DNA of 5,972 nucleotides, taken from NCBI GenBank assembly GCA_030631525.1, contig DAOVKY010000051.1:1-5972 (forward strand), in the 5' to 3' direction. The notes under the pieces are model-generated. The model did no database searches, had not been told where the DNA came from, and saw nothing but the letters and a program-made list of their open reading frames with translations. Made by a program: the position numbers and the translations under genes. This stretch comes from a bacterium (GTDB taxonomy: Bacteria > JAHJDO01). Shown here one piece after another: positions 1-3,093 of this stretch; positions within the stretch are counted from its first letter, which is position 1; every line of letters begins with the position of its first letter.

Positions 1-126
1 ATCAACTTTTACCAAAATTAAGAATAAAGGAACTAAAGCTATCCACGCTACATATTCAAAATCAATTTTGGGGAAACAAATTGCAAGCAGTATTCCTGAA
101 ATAAAAGATAGAAGAATATTTATCAC
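1..126 (-). CDS. lnt: Apolipoprotein N-acyltransferase, N-terminal 42 residues (partial)
   Basis: Lnt transfers a third acyl chain from a phospholipid to the N-terminal cysteine of lipoproteins in the inner membrane, the last step of lipoprotein maturation in diderm bacteria. Only the first 42 codons are in the window; the gene runs off the left edge. The peptide has a hydrophobic helix (about residues 3-18), then FPKIDFEYVAWIALVPLFL, matching the usual Lnt start (FPPFDF-like turn followed by AWIALVPLL-like second helix). The nitrilase-like catalytic domain lies outside the window. The GTG start is chosen because AGAGGA lies 5 nt upstream and the gene begins 2 nt after the acpS stop, so it is probably translationally coupled in the rodA-acpS-lnt operon. 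The call rests on a short but characteristic stretch; another multi-pass membrane protein is less likely. Confidence 0.8.
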   Translation of the reverse strand, partial: MINILLSFISGILLAICFPKIDFEYVAWIALVPLFLILVKVD

Positions 127-128
127 AA

Positions 129-506
129 TTATCCTCTAACAGCCGTTGCAGAAGCTACTGCGCGAGTCTTTATATGAGAAATGCTTACCAAAATGCTTGA
201 AATGTTCTTCTCTTTAGCAATTTTCTTTACTCTGCCATGAAGAGCTACATACGGCTGACCTTGCTCTGAATTTCTAATCTCTATCTCTGTCCATTTTATA
301 ACACAATCAATATTTAATGTTTTATATACTGCTTCTTTTGTTGCGAACTTCCCTGCAAAATGCTGACAAGCTAATTTTCCGGTATTGCAATATTTTATTT
401 CTGTATCTGTGTATATTTTCTTTAGGAATCTATCTCCAAATCTTTTAATAGCGGCTTCAATTCTATTTACCTCAACTATATCTACACCAACTCCTATAAC
501 ATTCAT
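129..506 (-). CDS. acpS: Holo-[acyl-carrier-protein] synthase (4'-phosphopantetheinyl transferase)
   Basis: AcpS moves 4'-phosphopantetheine from coenzyme A to a serine of acyl carrier protein, activating it for fatty acid synthesis in the cytoplasm. The 125-residue length is normal for the family. The N-terminal strand VIGVGVDIVEV carries Asp9, and the signature FAGKFATKEAVYK (50-62) carries Glu58; these are the Mg2+-binding residues, at the same numbers as in E. coli AcpS. The C-terminal VSISHIKTRAVASATA (about 107-122) is the usual ending strand. The ATG start gives the standard N-terminus. AGGAGG lies 13 nt upstream, inside the final codons of rodA; this spacing is long. The gene starts 1 nt after the rodA stop and ends 2 nt before lnt, so all three are probably one transcript. 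No key residue is missing. Confidence 0.95.
   Translation of the reverse strand: MNVIGVGVDIVEVNRIEAAIKRFGDRFLKKIYTDTEIKYCNTGKLACQHFAGKFATKEAVYKTLNIDCVIKWTEIEIRNSEQGQPYVALHGRVKKIAKEKNISSILVSISHIKTRAVASATAVRG
132..137 (-). promoter_or_regulatory. Ribosome binding site of lnt
   Basis: AGAGGA on the minus strand ends 5 nt before the GTG at 126-124. It lies inside the last codons of acpS (Arg-Gly). It decides the non-ATG start of lnt and indicates coupling of lnt translation to acpS. Confidence 0.7.
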
Positions 507-507
507 A

Positions 508-1593
508 TTAAATTCTAAACCTCCTCATTCCTATATTGAGTATCAAACCAACTAAAAACATGTTTGCAACCAAGGATGAGCCTCCATAACTCAAAAACGG
601 CAGTGTAAGCCCTGTGATAGGCATTATTCCTATTGCCATTCCTATGTTGATAAAAACCTGTACACCAAAAAGAGAAATTACCCCGACAATTATAAGCAAG
701 CCCAATTTATCTCTTACCAAGGTTGCCAGATTAAACATACGCCAAAAAAGAATAGCATAAAGTAATAACAATACACATGCTCCTATAAAACCCCATTCCT
801 CGGCTACTGTTGAGAAAATAAAATCCGTGTGGTGTTCAGGTATGAAGTTAAGATGCGTCTGGTAACCTCTTTGCCATCCATATCCAAACAATCCACCGGC
901 TCCAACAGCTATCTTTGACTGAATTATAGCATAACCAGTACCTAAAGGATCTATATCAGGATTTATGAAAACCAGCAGTCTTTTCTTCTGATACGTTCTT
1001 AAAAATCTCCATAAAAACGGACAACTGGCAAGACTTATTCCAGCTACAATCAACATATTCCGGATGCCTCCTTCTGAGACAAATACAACAGTAAAGATCA
1101 CAAAAATTAGAGAGAGAGCAGTACCAAGATCCGGTTGAATAATGATAAGTAAAATTGGTAAAACCACAATCGAAAAAATATAAACCAGTATTTTAAATTT
1201 ATTTACTCTCTTCCCCACTTTATCCAAATAATACGCTATCATTAATATAGACGTAATCTTAAATAATTCCGATGGCTGAAAACTTACTATACCAAGAGAG
1301 ATCCACCTTTTTGCACCACCTATGCCTTTGCCTATAAGAAGAACTATTATTAATAACAAAACAGATAACGCATAAATCGGAATTGTATGCTTAGCTATCT
1401 TAGAATAATTGAACGTTACTGCAATTATCAGCCCAACTAATCCAAGAGAAAAGTATAAAAGCTGCCTTTTTGCGTAGTCAATTTCAAGTGCGCTGGTAGC
1501 GCTTTTGATAAATATTACGCCCACCAGACATAATATAATCGTTGTAAAAAATAAAATAAAATCAAAATTTTCCAACAATCTTCTATCAATCAT
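508..1593 (-). CDS. rodA: Rod-shape-determining protein RodA, SEDS peptidoglycan glycosyltransferase
   Basis: RodA polymerises lipid II into glycan strands with the class B penicillin-binding protein PBP2 in the elongasome, at the inner membrane. The 361 residues are hydrophobic nearly throughout, as expected for a roughly ten-helix SEDS protein. Visible family motifs are DRRLLENFDF at the N-terminus, GGAKRWISLGIVSFQPSELFK (92-112), QPDLGTAL (153-160), FIPEHHTDFIFSTVAEEWGF (250-269, with Asp257 in the conserved extracytoplasmic loop known to be essential), and GLTLPFLSYGGSSLVANM (328-345). The GYGWQRGYQTHLNFIPEHHTDFIF block favours RodA over FtsW or SpoVE. The ATG start gives the usual DRRLL N-terminus; GGTGAG lies 11 nt upstream, within a repeat-like element. 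The usual partner mrdA (PBP2) is not adjacent upstream, where repeats and an accessory module sit instead. A weak -10-like TATAGT lies at 1651-1656. Confidence 0.95.
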   Translation of the reverse strand: MIDRRLLENFDFILFFTTIILCLVGVIFIKSATSALEIDYAKRQLLYFSLGLVGLIIAVTFNYSKIAKHTIPIYALSVLLLIIVLLIGKGIGGAKRWISLGIVSFQPSELFKITSILMIAYYLDKVGKRVNKFKILVYIFSIVVLPILLIIIQPDLGTALSLIFVIFTVVFVSEGGIRNMLIVAGISLASCPFLWRFLRTYQKKRLLVFINPDIDPLGTGYAIIQSKIAVGAGGLFGYGWQRGYQTHLNFIPEHHTDFIFSTVAEEWGFIGACVLLLLYAILFWRMFNLATLVRDKLGLLIIVGVISLFGVQVFINIGMAIGIMPITGLTLPFLSYGGSSLVANMFLVGLILNIGMRRFRI

Positions 1594-1604
1594 TTTAAAT
1601 TAAA

Positions 1605-1634
1605 CTCACCCTGCCCCTCTCTTGACAAAGAGGG
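1605..1634 (-). repeat. Small dyad of 'CTCACCC...CCCTCT' type abutting rodA
   Basis: On the plus strand CTCACCC (1605-1611) is followed by CCCTCT (1615-1620), an 8-nt loop and AGAGGG (1629-1634), a 6-bp stem. The composition and the CTCACCC lead-in resemble short intergenic repeats of many bacterial genomes (from memory, not a search). Read on the minus strand, GGTGAG from this element is the only plausible ribosome binding site of rodA. It has no following T-run in either direction, so it is not a normal terminator. Multi-copy status cannot be seen from this window. Confidence 0.45.
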
Positions 1635-1668
1635 AAATGGAAATTCCTATACTATATATTTATCCACC

Positions 1669-1719
1669 GTCATTGCGACGTGGCAATCTCTGATATTGCT
1701 TCACTTCGTTCGCAATGAC
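1669..1719. repeat. 51-bp imperfect palindrome, GTCATTGCGA-type dispersed repeat
   Basis: The outer arms GTCATTGCGA (1669-1678) and TCGCAATGAC (1710-1719) are perfect 10-bp complements. Inside, GTG/CAC (1680-1682/1702-1704) and GCAAT/ATTGC (1683-1687/1695-1699) extend the stem with small bulges and leave a 7-nt loop. On the minus strand it reads GTCATTGCGAACGAAGTGAA then GCAATATCAGAGATTGCC, closely like the well-known short palindromic repeat family scattered between genes in many bacteria and metagenome assemblies. No transposase or coding frame is linked to it. It lies in the rodA upstream spacer, and its transcript would form a long hairpin. Confidence 0.75.
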
Positions 1720-1728
1720 ACGATGTTT

Positions 1729-1750
1729 ATTATGGCATATTCGCCATAAT
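1729..1750. repeat. Perfect 8-bp inverted repeat (hairpin)
   Basis: ATTATGGC (1729-1736) and GCCATAAT (1743-1750) are perfect complements with a 6-nt loop (ATATTC). It is 10 bp from the larger palindrome and 43 bp past the nucleotidyltransferase stop on the minus strand. No U-run follows in the minus direction (AAACATCG), so it is not a clear rho-independent terminator. It could stabilise the 3' end of the module's mRNA or be an edge of a larger repeat unit. Confidence 0.55.
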
Positions 1751-1757
1751 TAAAATT

Positions 1758-1776
1758 CAGCGGTAGCGATACGCTG
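1758..1776. other. Short hairpin next to the nucleotidyltransferase stop
   Basis: CAGCG (1758-1762) pairs with CGCTG (1772-1776); an alternative inner hairpin is AGCG/CGCT (1765-1768/1772-1775) with a 3-nt loop. This more GC-rich patch leads into GCGATTTGTTATGC (1785-1798), which overlaps the stop codon of the minus-strand gene. It is probably part of the same repeat cluster; no function can be assigned. Confidence 0.3.
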
Positions 1777-1793
1777 TTTACTGGAGCGATTTG

Positions 1794-2246
1794 TTATGCT
1801 TCTTTGTTTTTTTCGAGATATTTAACATCAACGAGATCTTTCTCTCTTCCTGTTGACTTTTTATTTTTTATAAGGTTTTCTTTTGAGATGAAAGGTAAGA
1901 CTAAATCTTCTATATCAACTTTTTCTCTGGAAGTATAAGCGTCTGTAAAATTAACACCATCTATGCGGGTTATAAGGTCAATTCTGCATGGAGCAACACC
2001 TATTTGAAAAATAATACCTTTTTTCGTGAAGGTTTCTTCAGTTAGATCAGAAAGAGGAGCACCGAAAGCAGTGAGAGCAGAAAAGACTCTTTTAGCGTTT
2101 TCCGTTGAAGTCTCTACCCATATATCAAAATCACCGGTTGCTCTAGGATAACCATAGACAGCAAGAGCATAGGCACCAACAATGAGAAACTTTACTTCAT
2201 TGTCTAACAATGTTTGCAACATGTCTTTGTAGTCTTTGTTGAGCAC
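1794..2246 (-). CDS. Minimal nucleotidyltransferase (MNT/AbiEii/DUF6036-like)
   Basis: A 150-residue protein of the DNA polymerase beta-like nucleotidyltransferase fold. FLIVGAYALAVYGYPRATGDFDIWV (20-44) holds the glycine-containing helix start and the catalytic pair Asp39-x-Asp41; RIDLITRID (88-96) supplies the likely third acidic residue, Asp90. The C-terminal SKENLIKNKKSTGREKDLVDVKYL (121-144) is the basic K..R.KDL.D..L tail common to AbiEii-like and DUF6036 proteins. Such enzymes transfer NMP groups, in some toxin-antitoxin systems to tRNA or to the partner protein; the substrate here is unknown. The GTG start is well supported: GGAG lies 6 nt upstream. The first 50 nt overlap the end of a small upstream gene in another frame, so the two are probably translated together. 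The stop lies beside an intergenic repeat cluster. Toxin, antitoxin or housekeeping role is not decidable from sequence. Confidence 0.85.
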   Translation of the reverse strand: MLNKDYKDMLQTLLDNEVKFLIVGAYALAVYGYPRATGDFDIWVETSTENAKRVFSALTAFGAPLSDLTEETFTKKGIIFQIGVAPCRIDLITRIDGVNFTDAYTSREKVDIEDLVLPFISKENLIKNKKSTGREKDLVDVKYLEKNKEA

Positions 2247-2385
2247 TTGTATCTCCAGTTAAAGACCACACCCCTGCGGTCAAGTCCCAAACACAAGCAA
2301 TTCTTTCTTGAAAAGAACCTTTTACAAAGCAATCATCTTGTTTGGTTTGTGTTTTTAATTGTGTTTTTGTCCGATCTAATTTCAT
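2197..2385 (-). CDS. Small 62-residue protein, partner gene of the nucleotidyltransferase
   Basis: This short frame has a polar, charged N-terminus (MKLDRTKTQLKTQTKQDD) and then ERIACVWDLTAGVWSLTGDTSAQQRLQRHV (28-57). From memory, the pattern ER..xVW.LT...WxL.G....xRLQRHV..I.R recurs in small conserved hypothetical proteins encoded just before nucleotidyltransferase genes; this is recollection, not a search. The last 50 nt overlap the start of the nucleotidyltransferase in a different frame, and that gene's ribosome binding site lies inside this one, so the pair is probably co-translated. The protein may be the cognate partner (for example an antitoxin or adaptor), but this is inference. No clear ribosome binding site precedes the ATG, so it may be poorly initiated or nearly leaderless. 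It has no membrane segment. The main alternative is a chance frame, which the motif argues against. Confidence 0.6.
   Translation of the reverse strand: MKLDRTKTQLKTQTKQDDCFVKGSFQERIACVWDLTAGVWSLTGDTSAQQRLQRHVANIVRQ
2253..2256 (-). promoter_or_regulatory. Ribosome binding site of the nucleotidyltransferase gene
   Basis: CTGGAGATACAAGTG on the minus strand places GGAG 6 nt before the GTG at 2246-2244. It fixes the start codon and lies inside the upstream small gene (its Leu-Thr-Gly-Asp codons), which implies translational coupling. Confidence 0.7.
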
Positions 2386-2408
2386 AAGACTTTATATCAT
2401 ATTTTTGT

Positions 2409-2437
2409 TTTATGATTCTATTATTAATAATTGTTAA
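2409..2437 (-). promoter_or_regulatory. Candidate promoter of the small-protein/nucleotidyltransferase pair
   Basis: On the minus strand TTAACA (2437-2432) and CATAAA (2414-2409) are 17 nt apart, giving a likely transcript start near 2402 and a leader of about 17 nt. The -10 box is only a 4/6 match; an alternative -10, TATGAT, lies at 2401-2396. The spacer contains the 12-bp perfect palindrome ATTATTAATAAT (2420-2431), a possible operator, although such AT palindromes also arise by chance. Confidence 0.3.
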
Positions 2438-2467
2438 AATAAAATGTCTCAAAGCTTCGCAAATAGT

Positions 2468-2923
2468 TTAGCCACGATAAAATGGATTAAGATTATTAAT
2501 ATCATCCACATTTACGCTAGTTTTGCCCACTATGTCTTGTCTTATTTTTAGCAATAAGTCGCCCAAAAGAGCAACTTCTTTATCAATATCATGATCATTT
2601 TCTTCATCTGCATATAACACCCATTTATCATATGCTTTTATAACTTCATCACTACCGTATAGCAGAATCTTATTTCTCGCCAGCATTCTTTGTCTGTCCT
2701 TCTTCTTATCAATCTTATTGTCATGCATTACCAACAAGGCAGTTTCCGTAAAATCTTGTAAGAACTCAGAGTATGCTGCTGTTTTATTTTCAACAAGCTT
2801 TAGCGTGTACTCCTTTTTTCTTTGAATGAGATAGGGAATGATGGCTCCAAAAACCGCAATTAATGCAATTATTATTTCTTTGAACTGAAAAATAATATCT
2901 TTAATTATAATTATTTTATTCAT
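2468..2923 (-). CDS. Single-pass membrane protein of unknown function
   Basis: A 151-residue protein, not assigned to a named family. A hydrophobic helix spans about residues 14-34 (FKEIIIALIAVFGAIIPYLI), followed by the basic stop-transfer QRKKE. The rest looks alpha-helical and soluble: a segment containing KTAAYSEFLQDF, then ARNKILLYGSDEVIKAYDKWV (about 82-102) and LLGDLLLKIRQDI (about 119-131). The 'LLYGSDEVIKAY...LL.KIRQD' layout resembles conserved hypothetical proteins with one N-terminal helix and a cytoplasmic helical domain (recollection only). The ATG at 2923 is preferred; the frame extends 4 codons further to a TTG at 2935, but neither has a strong ribosome binding site. It stands alone on the minus strand, divergent from the helicase-nuclease gene and 82 nt before the next minus-strand gene, with no clear terminator after it. 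A role with the helicase is not shown. Confidence 0.75.
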   Translation of the reverse strand: MNKIIIIKDIIFQFKEIIIALIAVFGAIIPYLIQRKKEYTLKLVENKTAAYSEFLQDFTETALLVMHDNKIDKKKDRQRMLARNKILLYGSDEVIKAYDKWVLYADEENDHDIDKEVALLGDLLLKIRQDIVGKTSVNVDDINNLNPFYRG

Positions 2924-2944
2924 TTCATTTAACAATTAATATCT

Positions 2945-2958
2945 GGAATACATATTCC
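2945..2958. promoter_or_regulatory. 14-bp dyad, possible operator or 5' leader hairpin
   Basis: GGAATA CA TATTCC is a 6-bp inverted repeat around a 2-bp centre. It lies 21 nt upstream of the ATG of the membrane-protein gene and downstream of its candidate promoter. A protein-binding site is likelier than an RNA hairpin, since the 2-nt centre is too small for a stable loop. The regulator is unknown. Confidence 0.3.
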
Positions 2959-2974
2959 TTATAAAACTATCTAA

Positions 2975-3003
2975 AATATAGCAAATCTTCATTGATTTAG
3001 CAA
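2975..3003 (-). promoter_or_regulatory. Candidate promoter of the membrane-protein gene
   Basis: On the minus strand TTGCTA (3003-2998) and TATATT (2980-2975) are 17 nt apart, 4/6 and 5/6 matches to the sigma-70 boxes. The start would be near 2968, with a leader of about 45 nt containing the GGAATA/TATTCC dyad. The region is very AT-rich, so chance matches are likely. Confidence 0.35.
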
Positions 3004-3039
3004 TATAATTCTTGTTAACTCCTACATTTGCAATATAAT
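3000..3039 (+). repeat. 10-bp direct repeat GCAATATAAT, two copies 30 bp apart
   Basis: GCAATATAAT occurs at 3000-3009 and again at 3030-3039, preceded by the similar ATTTAG and ATTTG. The start-to-start distance of 30 bp is close to three helical turns, so a protein bound to both would sit on one face of the DNA. Both copies contain a perfect TATAAT. The first copy overlaps the candidate -35 box of the opposite-strand promoter. Confidence 0.55.
3012..3039 (+). promoter_or_regulatory. Candidate promoter of the helicase-nuclease gene
   Basis: TTGTTA (3012-3017) and a perfect TATAAT (3034-3039) are separated by 16 nt, predicting a start near 3046 and a leader of about 48 nt. A second TATAAT (3004-3009) lies upstream but lacks a good -35 box. 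The gene's translation start lacks a clear ribosome binding site, so the promoter is better supported than the initiation region. Confidence 0.5.
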
Positions 3040-3093
3040 ATCAAAAAAACAAACTTGAGCGTGAAAGAAGTTGATTGGGTAATATATTAAATC

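Noticed and set aside
1729..1750. Rho-independent terminator after the nucleotidyltransferase
   Set aside because: The hairpin is perfect but AT-rich, and no T-run follows on the minus strand.
1729..1798. Degenerate integron attC site at the nucleotidyltransferase stop
   Set aside because: The minus strand reads GCATAACAAATCGCTCCAG and later ATTATGGC, loosely like attC ends, and the stop codon lies in the first box. But the second core site is wrong, the inner arms do not pair well, and no matching site is seen upstream of the small gene.
2924..2935. TTG start four codons upstream for the membrane protein
   Set aside because: No ribosome binding site supports it, and an ATG four codons later gives a normal N-terminus before the membrane helix.
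3052..3090. Small plus-strand leader peptide before the helicase
   Set aside because: A short TTG/GTG frame ends 3 nt before the ATG region, but it has no ribosome binding site and no attenuator-like structure.
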